From contig NZ_FOCP01000004.1 of NCBI RefSeq assembly GCF_900110145.1, positions 1 to 64,000 on the forward strand: 64,000 nucleotides of DNA, given 5' to 3'. The notes beneath the pieces were generated by a model. It did no database searches, had not been told where the DNA came from, and was given only the letters and a program-made list of their open reading frames with translations. Below are positions 46,342 through 56,857 of this stretch, piece by piece. Each line of letters starts with the position of its first letter. Positions within the stretch are counted from its first letter, which is position 1. The stretch is from Nitrosomonas marina. Its GTDB lineage: Bacteria; Pseudomonadota; Gammaproteobacteria; Burkholderiales; Nitrosomonadaceae. The position numbers were made by a program, and so were the translations under genes.

Positions 46342-47850
46342 ATGAACCATGACATTTGCACACATCACCAGCTTCGGTTAAGAAATCTGTTACGTTTTTT
46401 AACCGCATTAATGGTAGTTACCACTTGCACACCACTGCATGCCGTCGCATTGCTCTCCGACAAACTGGAACTCTATCTGCCCTGGACGCACTATCACGGA
46501 CTGACCTATTCCGTACAAATGAATCCAGCGACCGAAAATGCACAGGCATTCCGACTGAACAGTACGACAGCGCGCGACGTCAGTACGTTTGAATCCGTGC
46601 TTGCAATTGTCGACGACGACCTGACCATAGCAATTCCGCTGGTCGGGTTTCGTGGCGAACTATACCGCGCAACGCTGAATCATGACGGTGGCGATGTATT
46701 CCGGGTTACGAATGCCACGCCCGTATCCGCCACGGCAGGCAGAGGGGCTCTGCTTTCGGCGACACTGATGGAGACCAGAACAGTCGAACAGATTGCGCTG
46801 GAATACCCGATAGCCGCCTTCGCCGGACTAGAATTGCGCTATGATGTTACCGTATACCGGATCGGATACCAGACACAGGATGCATTTGGCAATCTTGTTT
46901 CTGCGTCCGGCGTTGTCGGCATGCCGGTGGGTATACCGGCGGGTGCGCCGCTGCTGAGCTTCCAGCATGGCACCATTACCCGCAGCGACCAGGCGCCAAG
47001 CATCAACCCTGAGGAAACAGGCGCCGACCTGGCGCTGTATCTGATGGCCGCACGTGGTTATGCAGTCTTGGTGCCGGACTATCTGGGATTTGGCGACAAT
47101 ACCGGCCTGCACCCGTTCATGCACGCCAAAACACTGGCCTGGTCGACGATCGACCTGATCCGCGCCGTGCGCTCCCTGGCGGCAGATAGCGGTTTTCCGT
47201 TGAACGGGCAACTGTTTCTGGCTGGTTATTCCGAAGGCGGCTATGCCACCATGGCAGCACAGCGCGAAATCGAAACCCACCATGCCGACGAGCTTATCAT
47301 CACCGCTTCAGCACCAATGGCGGGTGCCTACGATTTGTCCGGCACCATGCTCCAGCAGGCATTGTCGGGCGGTCCCTTGCCCAAGCCGATGTATTTTCCT
47401 TACGTGCTGCTCGCTTACAACCAGATTTACGGATTTGAAGATGACCTTGAAAATCTTTTCAATGAAAACATTGCCTCTGCAGTGCCCGGCCTGTTTGACG
47501 GCTCAAACGACGGCGACATGATCGATGACGCGCTGCCAGCAACGGCACAAGAACTGTTTTCGCCCGTTCTGCTTGCCGCGCTGGAGAACGGCGGTAACCA
47601 CCCGCTCAGAGTAGCGCTGGCGCACAACGACGTGTATCGCTGGACGCCGGTTTCACCAATGCGCCTGTATCATTGCCAGGATGATGAACATGTGCCCTAC
47701 GCCAACGCTCTGGTCGCCATGGATTACTTTATCGCCGTGAGCGCTGATGTCAGCCTGGAAACGCTGTTTTTCGGAGGGCACTCGGACTGTGCAATTCCGG
47801 CGCTGCTCAGCGGTAACGCCTGGTTTGATTCGCTGGTCGTGCTGCCGTAA
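46342..47850 (+). CDS. Secreted alpha/beta hydrolase, secretory-lipase-like
   Basis: 502 aa from ATG 46342; the frame is open to 46315. After a signal peptide (about 1-34, ending LHA) and an N-terminal beta-rich part, the alpha/beta-hydrolase fold starts with VTVYRIGYQTQDAFGN. The nucleophile is in AGYSEGGYATMAAQ (GxSxGG), the acid in HCQDDEHVPYANA and the His in FFGGHSDCAI, so the triad is complete. The lid region is Asp- and Asn-rich (FDGSNDGDMIDDA). It resembles the LIP/secretory-lipase group that cleaves esters of extracellular lipids or polymers. It stands alone on the plus strand, preceded by a 236-base AT-rich leader, and ends 3 bases before the convergent acylphosphatase gene. Confidence 0.8.
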   Translation: MNHDICTHHQLRLRNLLRFLTALMVVTTCTPLHAVALLSDKLELYLPWTHYHGLTYSVQMNPATENAQAFRLNSTTARDVSTFESVLAIVDDDLTIAIPLVGFRGELYRATLNHDGGDVFRVTNATPVSATAGRGALLSATLMETRTVEQIALEYPIAAFAGLELRYDVTVYRIGYQTQDAFGNLVSASGVVGMPVGIPAGAPLLSFQHGTITRSDQAPSINPEETGADLALYLMAARGYAVLVPDYLGFGDNTGLHPFMHAKTLAWSTIDLIRAVRSLAADSGFPLNGQLFLAGYSEGGYATMAAQREIETHHADELIITASAPMAGAYDLSGTMLQQALSGGPLPKPMYFPYVLLAYNQIYGFEDDLENLFNENIASAVPGLFDGSNDGDMIDDALPATAQELFSPVLLAALENGGNHPLRVALAHNDVYRWTPVSPMRLYHCQDDEHVPYANALVAMDYFIAVSADVSLETLFFGGHSDCAIPALLSGNAWFDSLVVLP

Positions 47851-47853
47851 GCA

Positions 47854-48186
47854 TCACAGATAAAATTCGACATTGGGCGACCAGTTAAACCGGCTGACAT
47901 TATCGGTGGTCACCTGATGTTCGAATAACTCGATAAAATGGTCGCAGACATGCAGCGATTCAACGCGGGCCTGCCACGAGTTGATGGGTTTACCAGCCTG
48001 CAGTTTCCCGATCATTTCATCGATCGCAGCTGCATCGCCCACAAGCGAGCAATGCACACGGTTCGTATCTGCAGCATCGTTTGAGGCGCCACCTTCGAGT
48101 TTGCGCTGTTGTGCGCCGCGAATAAACGTCTGCCTGAACATGACATTCTGGACATTGCCGGTCACATAAAAGCTGATCTTCTTCAC
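47854..48186 (-). CDS. Acylphosphatase-like protein
   Basis: 110 aa. It starts SFYVTGNVQNVMFRQTFIRG, the acylphosphatase signature with the phosphate-binding Arg in MFR. The catalytic Asn is retained in EGGASNDAADTNRVHCSLVG, though the usual GWVRN reads GGASN. The C-terminus is about 15 residues longer than in the usual 90-aa enzyme. It would hydrolyse acyl phosphates in the cytoplasm. The tail-to-tail gap to the lipase gene is just 3 bases. Confidence 0.8.
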   Translation of the reverse strand: MKKISFYVTGNVQNVMFRQTFIRGAQQRKLEGGASNDAADTNRVHCSLVGDAAAIDEMIGKLQAGKPINSWQARVESLHVCDHFIELFEHQVTTDNVSRFNWSPNVEFYL

Positions 48187-48247
48187 CGATGATTCACAGT
48201 TAAATATTGAACAAATTTATGCTTATCAAGGTCCCGCCCATTGACAG

Positions 48248-48976
48248 TCATTCAGACAGGAATGTGATTTTCTTGATAAACGCTTCCGATGCACCCTGTG
48301 TTTTACTGGTATTCTTCTGGAAAGCGAACGCGGTAATAGGCGGTGTTTTCTTCTGGTTAAAGACCGTTTTAAATCGCTCGTCTACTTCAAAATCCGTGGT
48401 AATGGTTTTGCCCGACTGATCACCCGAAGCCACACAAAAATAGCGGCCACCTTCGCGCCAGAGTTTACCGATGTACATTTTACCTGGCTCTTCTTCCTTG
48501 CCGATAAACGGACTCAGAAAGTAAGGCGCGGACTTGAGACCCAATGGTAATCCACTTGACAGCTTCTTCGTACCAAACGACAACATGACCGCAATCGGCA
48601 CGCCGTTGACACCATTATTCCAGTCTGCACCCTCGGGATATTGATTGACTCCCCACACAATTTCCACACGTTTAACGTTGTGAATAAAATCCTGCTCTGC
48701 AAATCTCAGGCCAAATAAACCCGCCGTCTCCGTCTGCGTGCTGATGACCAGAGCATCGTTTTCAAATCGTGGTGCCAGCGCTTTGGCGTCCAGTTCGAAT
48801 TCGAACCCCTGTTGTTCAAGCCAGGCAAGCGCACTGCCTTCACCCTTTCCGGTAAAATCTATTTCGTGAATCACCCGCTCTGCGGCATGTGCAGTTGTTG
48901 TATAAACGAAAAAAACCAGACAGGCTATCACTACAGTCCATCCATGTTTTATGGTATGAAGTGATGTATCTCGCAT
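48248..48976 (-). CDS. Secreted DUF3047-like protein
   Basis: 242 aa. A signal peptide (about 1-31, ending AHA) is followed by a beta-sandwich-like domain with RVEIVWGVNQYPEGADW, VMLSFGTKKL, MYIGKLWREGGRYFCVAS and DFEVDERFKTVF, the pattern of DUF3047 proteins. Function unknown; this fold is often likened to carbohydrate-binding modules. It lies alone, 148 bases before the dgt 3' end. Confidence 0.7.
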   Translation of the reverse strand: MRDTSLHTIKHGWTVVIACLVFFVYTTTAHAAERVIHEIDFTGKGEGSALAWLEQQGFEFELDAKALAPRFENDALVISTQTETAGLFGLRFAEQDFIHNVKRVEIVWGVNQYPEGADWNNGVNGVPIAVMLSFGTKKLSSGLPLGLKSAPYFLSPFIGKEEEPGKMYIGKLWREGGRYFCVASGDQSGKTITTDFEVDERFKTVFNQKKTPPITAFAFQKNTSKTQGASEAFIKKITFLSE

Positions 48977-49124
48977 TGTATTTACCTCAAAAACGACTCA
49001 ATTGGTAGTCACATGTCATAAAAACAACATTGTCTTTTTCAGTTTTGGAACATATTTTAGCGAATAGGTTGCCGGTTCTCTACCCGATTTAAGCGCACAG
49101 GACTTCAAATTTTTATACCAATTA

Positions 49125-50246
49125 TTAATCCTGTGTGATCGCAAACAACCGCTGATACTCGCGAATGGCGTAGCGGTCGGTCATGCCCGCGATATAATCA
49201 GCGATGGCCTGATGGCCTTCCTGCTCGAATTTGTGTTGATATTTGACGGGAAGCAGGCGTACATTGGAACTGAACGCTTCAAACAGCCGCCTGATCGTAT
49301 GCGACGCTTTATTGCTCATCCGCATTACACGATAATGCAGGTACAGGTTGTCATACAGGAATTTTTTCAGCTGTTGCTGCTCTTTTTTGACGGGATCGCT
49401 GAAACCGATCAGCGGCGGCGCCAGATACACATCATCCAGACCGTGCAATTGCGCCCTGGCTATATTCTGTCTGCTTTGTGTCGTTAAATCGATAGCCAGA
49501 GTGTTAATCATGCTGCGCACGGTCTCATAAACCAACCGTCGTTCTGTGAGCCCGGGATAGGTTTTCCTGACTTCATTCAGATGCCGGGAAAAAATACTGA
49601 CCTCCATTAGCTGCTCAAGTGAAATCAGTCCTGAACGCAGCCCGTCATCAACATCGTGATTGTTATAAGCAATTTCGTCGGCAAAGTTAGCCAGCTGCGC
49701 TTCTAGTGACGGCCTTGTATTCTGAATAAAACGCTCTCCCACAGCGCCCAGCTTGCGGGCATTATTTTTTGACGCACGTTTCAGGATGCCCGCACGGGTC
49801 TCAAAACACAGATTCAACCCGTCAAACGCGGCGTAACGCTCTTCCAGAATATCGACCACCCGCAATGACTGCAAATTATGTTCAAAACCACCATATTCCT
49901 TCATACACACGTTCAATGCGTCCTGTCCGGCGTGACCGAACGGAGTATGCCCAAGATCATGCGCAAGCGTGATCGCTTCCACCAAGTCTTCGTTCAGATA
50001 CAAATTGCGCGCGATCGAACGTCCAATTTGAGCCACTTCCAGGCTGTGCGTCAAGCGCGTGCGAAACAGGTCTCCTTCATGGTTGACAAATACCTGGGTT
50101 TTATATTCGAGTCGCCGAAAAGCTTTTGAATGAATTATTCGGTCGCGGTCGCGCTGGAACTCACCACGACCCACAGGTGGTGATTCGCCAAACGTTCGGC
50201 CACGGGAGTTTTTTTCGGATACAGCATACGGTGCAAGTTCACTCAT
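49125..50246 (-). CDS. dgt: Deoxyguanosinetriphosphate triphosphohydrolase-like protein
   Basis: 373 aa. HD-domain metal ligands are in [14 protein letters not shown] and [18 protein letters not shown], with the later Asp in [19 protein letters not shown]. The N-terminal block [20 protein letters not shown] and the C-terminal [20 protein letters not shown] fit the type-2 dGTPase-like subfamily. It hydrolyses dNTPs to nucleoside and triphosphate. Its ATG overlaps the aroKB stop by 8 bases (ATGAGTGA), so the two are coupled. Confidence 0.93.
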   Translation of the reverse strand: MSELAPYAVSEKNSRGRTFGESPPVGRGEFQRDRDRIIHSKAFRRLEYKTQVFVNHEGDLFRTRLTHSLEVAQIGRSIARNLYLNEDLVEAITLAHDLGHTPFGHAGQDALNVCMKEYGGFEHNLQSLRVVDILEERYAAFDGLNLCFETRAGILKRASKNNARKLGAVGERFIQNTRPSLEAQLANFADEIAYNNHDVDDGLRSGLISLEQLMEVSIFSRHLNEVRKTYPGLTERRLVYETVRSMINTLAIDLTTQSRQNIARAQLHGLDDVYLAPPLIGFSDPVKKEQQQLKKFLYDNLYLHYRVMRMSNKASHTIRRLFEAFSSNVRLLPVKYQHKFEQEGHQAIADYIAGMTDRYAIREYQRLFAITQD

Positions 50247-51939
50247 GCGTCATACAGGTATTCAGTGTATCAATAATCAGCTCGGGTGGAATATCCGCGC
50301 GCATCACGGCTTCGCCAATACGGTTGAGCAGAATAAAACGGGTTTTTCCGGCGGATACCTTTTTATCCAGCGCCATCAACTCAAGATATCTTTCCGGTTT
50401 GAGCCTGGGAGCTTTAACCGGCAAACCAGCCTGCTGAAAAATAGCATGAATACGCGCCACATCAGCTTCGTTGATTAATTTCATGCGCCGTGACAGATCT
50501 GCAGCCAGCACGGTTCCAGCCGCAACGGCCTCACCATGCAGCCAGACACCATAACCCATGCCATTCTCGATCGCATGACCGAATGTGTGGCCGAGATTCA
50601 GCAGAGCGCGCACCCCGCTCTCCTTTTCGTCTGCTGCGACAATTTCAGCCTTGTTTTCGCAACTGCGTTGAATTGCCTCATTCAGAATTGCTGGATCGCG
50701 TGAAAGCAACCGCTGCATGTTTTTTTCAAGCCATTCAAAAAATGCAGGATCGCGAATCAAGCCATATTTTATGATCTCCGCAATGCCCGCCCGCAATTCC
50801 CTGTCCGGCAACGTATCCAGCGTAGCGCTGTCGGCAAGTACCATGCGCGGCTGATAAAATGCGCCGATCATGTTTTTTCCCAGCGCATGATTAATCCCGG
50901 TTTTGCCGCCAACAGAGGAATCGACCTGCGCCAGCAATGTGGTCGGTATCTGGATAAACGGCACACCGCGCAGGTAGGTAGCTGCGGCAAACCCGGTCAG
51001 GTCGCCAATCACTCCGCCGCCAAGTGCCAGGATGGTTGTAGTACGTTCACAATGATTCTTTAACAGGGCATCGAAGATTTGATTCAACGTTTCCCAGTTC
51101 TTGTAGGCCTCACCATCGGGCAAAATGATGGGAATCGACTGTACGCCTTTTTGCTCAAGCGCAGCAGAGAGACTATCCAGATACAAGGGCGCGACTGTGG
51201 TATTGCTGACAATGGCCACACGCTTCTGTTTGAGACAGGACGCAACAAGCTCCGACTGACCCAGAATACCGTTACCGATGTGGATTGGATAATTCCGTGT
51301 CTCTGAAGATGAGGAGAATTCGACCGTTATGGTTCGCATAGATTGATCTGTATATGAAATGGATTGAGTTAATTGGAAAGCTGCCAGCCGCTTGACCAGT
51401 TCCTTGACCAGAAAACGGATATTCTGCCTTGCTGTGTCAATGATAATATGAGCCGTTTGTTGATAGAACCTGTCCCGTTGCTGATACAGTTGAGTCAGTT
51501 TATCGCGCAGATTGCTTGTCTGCAGTAATGGCCGGTTTTTATCATGCCGCGTCCGGCGATATAAATCATTAATCGATGCTCTTAAATACACCACGATTCC
51601 GCTTTGTTTCAGCACATCCCGGTTTTCCTGGCTGAGTACAGCGCCACCGCCGGTTGCCAAAACAACATTGTTTTTGCAGACTAGTTTTTTCAATGCCTGC
51701 GATTCCCGTCTGCGAAAGCCCTCTTCTCCTTCGATTTCGAATATGACCGGAATCTTTACGCCGGTGCATTTTTGAATTTCATGATCGCAATCGAAAAACT
51801 GCTTGCCTGTATAGCTGGCCAGCGCTTTTCCTATGGTCGTTTTTCCAGCCCCCATCATACCAACCAGAATGATATTACGGTTGTTCAGAGACTGCACGAG
51901 CTTTCTGTCCGAACCAGCAGCTTTATTACGTGTATTCAT
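50239..51939 (-). CDS. aroKB: Bifunctional shikimate kinase / 3-dehydroquinate synthase fusion
   Basis: 566 aa in one uninterrupted frame. Residues about 20-185 are shikimate kinase: Walker [42 protein letters not shown] region [11 protein letters not shown] 14-residue linker leads to a complete 3-dehydroquinate synthase that begins at Met 201 (MRTITVEF) with [59 protein letters not shown] and [14 protein letters not shown]. The internal Met codon (51337-51339) has no ribosome-binding sequence before it, which supports a true fusion. The two steps are the second and fifth of the shikimate pathway. In many proteobacteria aroK and aroB are adjacent but separate. Confidence 0.93.
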   Translation of the reverse strand: MNTRNKAAGSDRKLVQSLNNRNIILVGMMGAGKTTIGKALASYTGKQFFDCDHEIQKCTGVKIPVIFEIEGEEGFRRRESQALKKLVCKNNVVLATGGGAVLSQENRDVLKQSGIVVYLRASINDLYRRTRHDKNRPLLQTSNLRDKLTQLYQQRDRFYQQTAHIIIDTARQNIRFLVKELVKRLAAFQLTQSISYTDQSMRTITVEFSSSSETRNYPIHIGNGILGQSELVASCLKQKRVAIVSNTTVAPLYLDSLSAALEQKGVQSIPIILPDGEAYKNWETLNQIFDALLKNHCERTTTILALGGGVIGDLTGFAAATYLRGVPFIQIPTTLLAQVDSSVGGKTGINHALGKNMIGAFYQPRMVLADSATLDTLPDRELRAGIAEIIKYGLIRDPAFFEWLEKNMQRLLSRDPAILNEAIQRSCENKAEIVAADEKESGVRALLNLGHTFGHAIENGMGYGVWLHGEAVAAGTVLAADLSRRMKLINEADVARIHAIFQQAGLPVKAPRLKPERYLELMALDKKVSAGKTRFILLNRIGEAVMRADIPPELIIDTLNTCMTHE

Positions 51940-52018
51940 AGCCTGATTATATCAAGCCCGCCACGGAAAACTGTCGGCAACTCAAACATTGGAGTTAAAC
52001 GAAAAATTCAACGTCAGC

Positions 52019-55000
52019 CTATTCAGTTTTTCCATATCCAGTTGACGTCCGAAGGGTGTTATAGCGCAAACCATTTGCATTATCCGATTCATACTTTTTC
52101 CAGCGCATGTTTGATCGTGGCGGTTCATGCTTTGAAACAAACCACGAAAAAAACAATGGCACAAACACAGTAGCGACAAACGCTGCCAGAATCATGCCTC
52201 CAAAAACGCCTGTGCCCATGGATTGACGTGCGGCCGAACCCGCGCCGGTCGCAATGACCAATGGCACCACACCCAGAATAAACGCCATTGAGGTCATCAC
52301 AATGGGTCGGAAACGCAGATGAGCGGACTCTATCGCCGCACGCTTGGCGTCCATGCCCGCTTTCATTTTCTGGTTGGCGAATTCAACTAATAATATCGCA
52401 TTTTTCGCCGCCAATCCGATTAACGTTACCATGCCGATTTGAAAATAAATATCATTCGGCATATCCCGTAACAGCACGGCTATCAGCGCACCCGCCATGG
52501 CAAAAGGCACCGCCATGATCACTGCCAGCGGCAGCGCCCAGGTTTCAAACTGAGCCGCCAGAATCAAGAACACCATGATTATCGCCAGACTGAACGCAAA
52601 CACAGCAGCCTCTCCTGTTCTTTTTTCCTGAAAATCCTTACCGGTCCATGCGACCTGGTAGCCGTCAGGCAAAACCCGTTCTGCCACCTGTTCGACTAAT
52701 GTAATTGCATCCCCCGAACTTAAGCCTGGCACACCGCTGCCTATAACCTTGGCTGACAGCAAACCGTTAAAGCGCTCCAGTTGTTCGGCCCCAACGATAT
52801 GTTTGACCTGCACCAGTGCAGACAACGGTATCATAAGACCCGAGTTTGAACGCACATACACCTTACCGATATCTTCGGGTTTCATGCGATAGGCAGCTTC
52901 GGCCTGTAACTGCACACGGTAGGTTCGGCCGGCACGATTAAAATCGTTCACATAAAGCGACCCCATCGTGCTTTGCAGCGTCTCGTAAATGTGTGCTATG
53001 GGTACGCCCTGTGAAACCGCCTTGGCTTCGTCGACCGACACAAAAAACTGCGGCACCTTGGATCGATAGAAAGTATTGGCAGTTGCCAGTTTGGGTTCCT
53101 GTTTCAATGCCTGCATAAAGTCATCCACAACCCTGGCAAGCTGCTGCGGATCAGTGTTTGTACGGCTTTGCACGTAAAGCTCAAAGCCCCCGGTGCTACC
53201 GAGTCCACGGATTGCAGGCGGATTGAATGCCACGGCCAGGCCGTCGGTTTGCTGCGCGCCCACGGCAAATAACTGATTCACCAGATCATCGGCAGTCGTT
53301 TCCCGATCCGACCAGTCTGTCATTCGTGTAAAAACCGTCGCCACATTGGTCTTGTTGCCGCCACCGATAAAATCCAGACCATTTACGGCGAATTGAAAAG
53401 CAACATCCGGGTTTTTCGCAATTTCGGTACGAATTGCATCACTGGTCGCAATCGTGCGTGACAACGACGCACTGTCAGGAAGAATAACCGCAGTAATCAC
53501 ATAACCCTGATCCTCAGATGGGACAAGGCTGCCCGGTATGATTTTCAACAGTAAACTCACGCCACCGATAAACGCGGCAAATATCAATACGCTGACCAGA
53601 ACATGTCGTATTGCTGCATCGACCATGCTGACGTAAAAATTGCGCAGCCGATTGAACGTGCGGTTGAACCAATCAAAAAAAACCGCACGCCGTTGAGTGG
53701 CATGTAGCAGCATGGCGCACAGGGTTGGGGTCAGTGTCAACGCTACAACTCCGGAAATCACACCCGCCACCGCAACCGTTACGGCAAACTGACGGTATAA
53801 CTCGCCAGCCATGCCGCCCAGAAACGCGACCGGAACAAAAACCGCCACCAGAACCAGCGTCATTGCAACCACGGCGCTGGACACCTGCTGCATGGCCTTG
53901 ATGGCAGCATTTATCGGCGCGAGTTTTTCCTCGGAAATCAGCCGCTCAATATTCTCCAGGACCACGATCGCATCATCCACGACAATACCGATAGACAGCA
54001 CCATGGCAAACAGCGTCATGGTGTTAATTGAATAACCCAACAGCCATAATCCAGCAAACGTCCCGATAAGAGAAATCGGTACGGCTATGATCGGAATGAT
54101 CGTCGCACGCCAGCTTTGCAAAAAGATGTAGACAACCAGCACAACCAGCACCATCGCTTCCAGCAGTGTTTTGACAACTTCCCATATCGACGCCTTGACG
54201 AATTCGCTGGTGTCATACGGCAAAACATAGTGCATGCCTTCCGGGAACGTCGGCTGTAGCGCTGCCATTTTGGCCTTGATCGCGGCAGCCGTATCCAGCG
54301 CATTTGAGCCGGTTTGTAAAAAAATACCGATACCGACGCCCGGCTTGCCATTTAACAGATTTTGAATGTTGTACTCCTGCGCACCCAGTTCGATGCGCGC
54401 AACATCCTTAAGGAACAAAATACCACGCTGCCCGTCTGCACGCAGAATAATATTGCCGAATTCCTCCGTTTCTAAAAGTCTGCCTTTAGCGGTCACAGTA
54501 TAAACCAGCTGCTGATCTGCAAGAGCTGGCTCCTGGCCGATTTTACCCGCTGCATATTGCGCGTTTTGGGTACGAATCGCTGCTGCAATATCGCTGGTGG
54601 TGATCCCCAGTTGCGCCATTTTGTCCGGTTGCAACCAGATGCGCATAGAGTAGTCCTGCGATCCAAAAATTCGCGCTTCGCCGACGCCAGCTGTACGTTT
54701 GAGCTCATCAAGAAAATGATTGGTGATATAGTTACTCAAAAACAGCGGTGTATGGGCTTCGTCAGTCGAGGTAACTGCAAATACGAGCAGTAAATCATTG
54801 GCGCGCTTCTGAATAGTGATACCTGACCGCCTGACTTCATCGGGCAGGCGTGGCAACGCGATATTGACCCGGTTGCTGATGTTGAAAGTCGCAAGATCAA
54901 TATCTGTCCCGATCTCAAACGTTACAGTGATGGTCAACTGACCACTCGAATCAGCGCTCGAATTGAAATACAGCAAGTCATCGACACCACTCAGCTGTTC

Positions 55001-55198
55001 CTCTATCGGTGCGGCAACTGTTTTTATCAGCGTCTCTGCGCTGGCACCGGGAAATCTCGCTGTTACCTGAACAACGGGCGGTGTAATCTGAGGATATTGT
55101 GCGATGGGCAATTGAAATGCTGCTGCGATACCGGCAAGTACGATAATTATCGACAGCACAGACGCAAAAATGGGACGTGTTATAAAAAACTTGGTCAT
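52019..55198 (-). CDS. RND multidrug efflux permease (AcrB/MexB-like, HAE1)
   Basis: 1059 aa, full length. It begins KFFITRPIFASVLSIIIVLA and has twelve membrane segments in the RND order. The proton relay Asp pair is in SIGIVVDDAIVVLENIERLI (TM4), porter loops contain RFPGASAETLIKTVAAPIEE, and the second half repeats the fold (IGLAAKNAILLVEFANQ). It pumps hydrophobic compounds from the periplasm and inner membrane outward through a TolC channel. The adaptor gene is 43 bases upstream. No outer-membrane channel gene is adjacent, so a shared TolC is likely. The C-terminal tail (about 30 residues) is polar and slightly long. Confidence 0.95.
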   Translation of the reverse strand: MTKFFITRPIFASVLSIIIVLAGIAAAFQLPIAQYPQITPPVVQVTARFPGASAETLIKTVAAPIEEQLSGVDDLLYFNSSADSSGQLTITVTFEIGTDIDLATFNISNRVNIALPRLPDEVRRSGITIQKRANDLLLVFAVTSTDEAHTPLFLSNYITNHFLDELKRTAGVGEARIFGSQDYSMRIWLQPDKMAQLGITTSDIAAAIRTQNAQYAAGKIGQEPALADQQLVYTVTAKGRLLETEEFGNIILRADGQRGILFLKDVARIELGAQEYNIQNLLNGKPGVGIGIFLQTGSNALDTAAAIKAKMAALQPTFPEGMHYVLPYDTSEFVKASIWEVVKTLLEAMVLVVLVVYIFLQSWRATIIPIIAVPISLIGTFAGLWLLGYSINTMTLFAMVLSIGIVVDDAIVVLENIERLISEEKLAPINAAIKAMQQVSSAVVAMTLVLVAVFVPVAFLGGMAGELYRQFAVTVAVAGVISGVVALTLTPTLCAMLLHATQRRAVFFDWFNRTFNRLRNFYVSMVDAAIRHVLVSVLIFAAFIGGVSLLLKIIPGSLVPSEDQGYVITAVILPDSASLSRTIATSDAIRTEIAKNPDVAFQFAVNGLDFIGGGNKTNVATVFTRMTDWSDRETTADDLVNQLFAVGAQQTDGLAVAFNPPAIRGLGSTGGFELYVQSRTNTDPQQLARVVDDFMQALKQEPKLATANTFYRSKVPQFFVSVDEAKAVSQGVPIAHIYETLQSTMGSLYVNDFNRAGRTYRVQLQAEAAYRMKPEDIGKVYVRSNSGLMIPLSALVQVKHIVGAEQLERFNGLLSAKVIGSGVPGLSSGDAITLVEQVAERVLPDGYQVAWTGKDFQEKRTGEAAVFAFSLAIIMVFLILAAQFETWALPLAVIMAVPFAMAGALIAVLLRDMPNDIYFQIGMVTLIGLAAKNAILLVEFANQKMKAGMDAKRAAIESAHLRFRPIVMTSMAFILGVVPLVIATGAGSAARQSMGTGVFGGMILAAFVATVFVPLFFSWFVSKHEPPRSNMRWKKYESDNANGLRYNTLRTSTGYGKTE

Positions 55199-55241
55199 TT
55201 TGTCTTAAGATCGTTTATGCGTACATACCAGGTAGCTGCTT

Positions 55242-56375
55242 TCAATAGCGCCCGGAAGACAACACCTTTGAGGCGTCGAGCCGCTCGGGGCTGACAACCA
55301 TCCCCGGACTCAGCCGTATCAGATTGTTGACGACAACCTGATCACCTGCATACAAACCATCCAAAATGATCCAGTCTTTGCCAATCCATTCGCCAACGGT
55401 TATCTGGCGCGCAGCGACGACATTGTCATTGCCGATCACGTAAACGTACCGCCCCAGATCGGATGTCATAACCGCCATTTGGGGCAACAGAAATACGTCG
55501 TCTGTTTTTCCCGAAATGACGCGAACACGGACAAACTGGCCTGGCAATAGCCGACGGTCCGGGTTTTCAAATGTTGCCCTGAGCTGCTGCGTCCCAATCA
55601 ACGGATCGATTTCACTCGCGGCAAAATTGATAGCACCGCTAATGGGATATTCGGTACCATCAGGCAAGATTAAAATCACTTCCTCAACATTATCTTCGCT
55701 AAGTCGGCCGTTAAAGCGGGCAAGCTCATTATCGGAAAAACTGAATCGCACCCATATCGGTGATATCTGCGTCATCGTTGTCAGCACACTGCTGTTTGCA
55801 GCCACCAGCGCCCCCTCGGAAATCAGGGAGCGCCCTGTAATACCGTCAATAGGCGCTTTGACCGTAGTATATGACAAATCCAGCTCAGCCTGCTGCACAC
55901 GTGCCTTCAGCGCGTGCAGTGCGGCTTCGGTAATCATCAGGTCGGCTACCGCATTATCGTACGACCGCTCACTGACAAAATTTTCGGCAACCAGCTTTTC
56001 CTGCCGCTCCTTTTCGGTTTTGGCTTTCATGGCTCGAATACTCTGTTCAAGAAATTCCGCTTGTACCTCGGCCAGGTTTTTTCGGAACGGATCCGGATCG
56101 ATCAAGTACAACGGCTCATTAGCTCTAACCGCAGCTCCTTCATGGTAGTGGCGTTTAAGTACAATACCGCCGACTCTGGGGCGAATTTCAATCTCTTTTG
56201 CACCTTCCGTCTGGGCGATTGTTTCTGCACTCAAACGCATATTGACTGGCTGCATATGCAACACCCCGACTGCCAGGGGCTCAGAGGATGATTCAGGATC
56301 GGCGGTATCACTACTGCAGGCAGAAAATAACAGCGATACAGTCGCCACAATTAAAGAAACAAAAACAATTCTCAT
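55242..56375 (-). CDS. RND efflux periplasmic adaptor (membrane fusion lipoprotein)
   Basis: 377 aa from ATG 56375, giving a 19-residue lipoprotein signal ending LLFSAC; a start at 56411 would add 12 residues. The hairpin and lipoyl halves are seen in IEIRPRVGGIVLKRHYHEGA and TTVKAPIDGITGRSLISEGA, the beta-barrel in GAINFAASEIDPLIGTQQLR with RATFENPDRRLLPGQFVRVR. It connects the permease encoded next to the outer-membrane channel. No TetR-type regulator lies beside it. Confidence 0.93.
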   Translation of the reverse strand: MRIVFVSLIVATVSLLFSACSSDTADPESSSEPLAVGVLHMQPVNMRLSAETIAQTEGAKEIEIRPRVGGIVLKRHYHEGAAVRANEPLYLIDPDPFRKNLAEVQAEFLEQSIRAMKAKTEKERQEKLVAENFVSERSYDNAVADLMITEAALHALKARVQQAELDLSYTTVKAPIDGITGRSLISEGALVAANSSVLTTMTQISPIWVRFSFSDNELARFNGRLSEDNVEEVILILPDGTEYPISGAINFAASEIDPLIGTQQLRATFENPDRRLLPGQFVRVRVISGKTDDVFLLPQMAVMTSDLGRYVYVIGNDNVVAARQITVGEWIGKDWIILDGLYAGDQVVVNNLIRLSPGMVVSPERLDASKVLSSGRY

Positions 56376-56857
56376 TATCAATATTTTATTGTTCAATTCT
56401 TGTTTGATCAATACATCTTAAAAGCTGATTCTGAATTGGCACGCCGAATTAGCGACAAGAGTCTATCAGTGGCAAATGGCATTCCAAGAAAAGCTTACAT
56501 GGCCGAATGGGTACTGGTACTGTATAATTAAAAAATTTGCATCGGCAGGGACGCTTCTCTTGCATGCACGGATGCACACAATATCAAATTTCTGCAGCAA
56601 ACTGAATAAAACAAATTAAACATAAATCACAATTCAAAATAATTCTTAAAAAACCTTTTGACGAATAAGGTATCTAAAATTAATTATAAGGAAGTATGGG
56701 GAAATTTTAATCAATCGGTAAGTCCCGGTAAAACATCGCGACAACTATCAACAAAAATTGTGCCGCGTTAAATTCGGGACGAGGCAGATTGAAAGTTTCA
56801 ATAAACGTAATACGCTTGTTAGATAAAATCAATTCAAAAGAAAAGGTGCTTAAAAAA
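56376..56857. other. Intergenic region between divergent efflux and multicopper-oxidase operons
   Basis: The 482 bases are AT-rich and hold the promoters of two divergent operons. A sigma70-like pair is seen at 56658-56686 (listed separately). A tiny 4-codon frame follows AAGGAAGT at 56695. I see no other gene or RNA. An alternative TTG start for the oxidase lies at 56789 behind GAGG. Confidence 0.5.
56658..56686 (+). promoter_or_regulatory. Possible sigma70 promoter of the multicopper oxidase operon
   Basis: TTGACG (56658-56663) and TAATTA (56681-56686) are separated by 17 bases, the ideal spacing, in an AT-rich context. Transcription would start near 56693, giving a leader of about 165 bases before ATG 56858. 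Judged from the consensus only. Confidence 0.45.

Noticed and set aside
49084-49131. A terminator-like dyad (CACAGGA / TCCTGTG) at the 3' end of dgt.
   Set aside because: The stem is 7 bp with a loop of about 26 bases and overlaps the stop region; too weak to list as a terminator.
55516-56148. A 210-codon plus-strand frame opposite the efflux adaptor gene.
   Set aside because: It is antisense to a certain gene and rich in Ser and Arg without a known fold.
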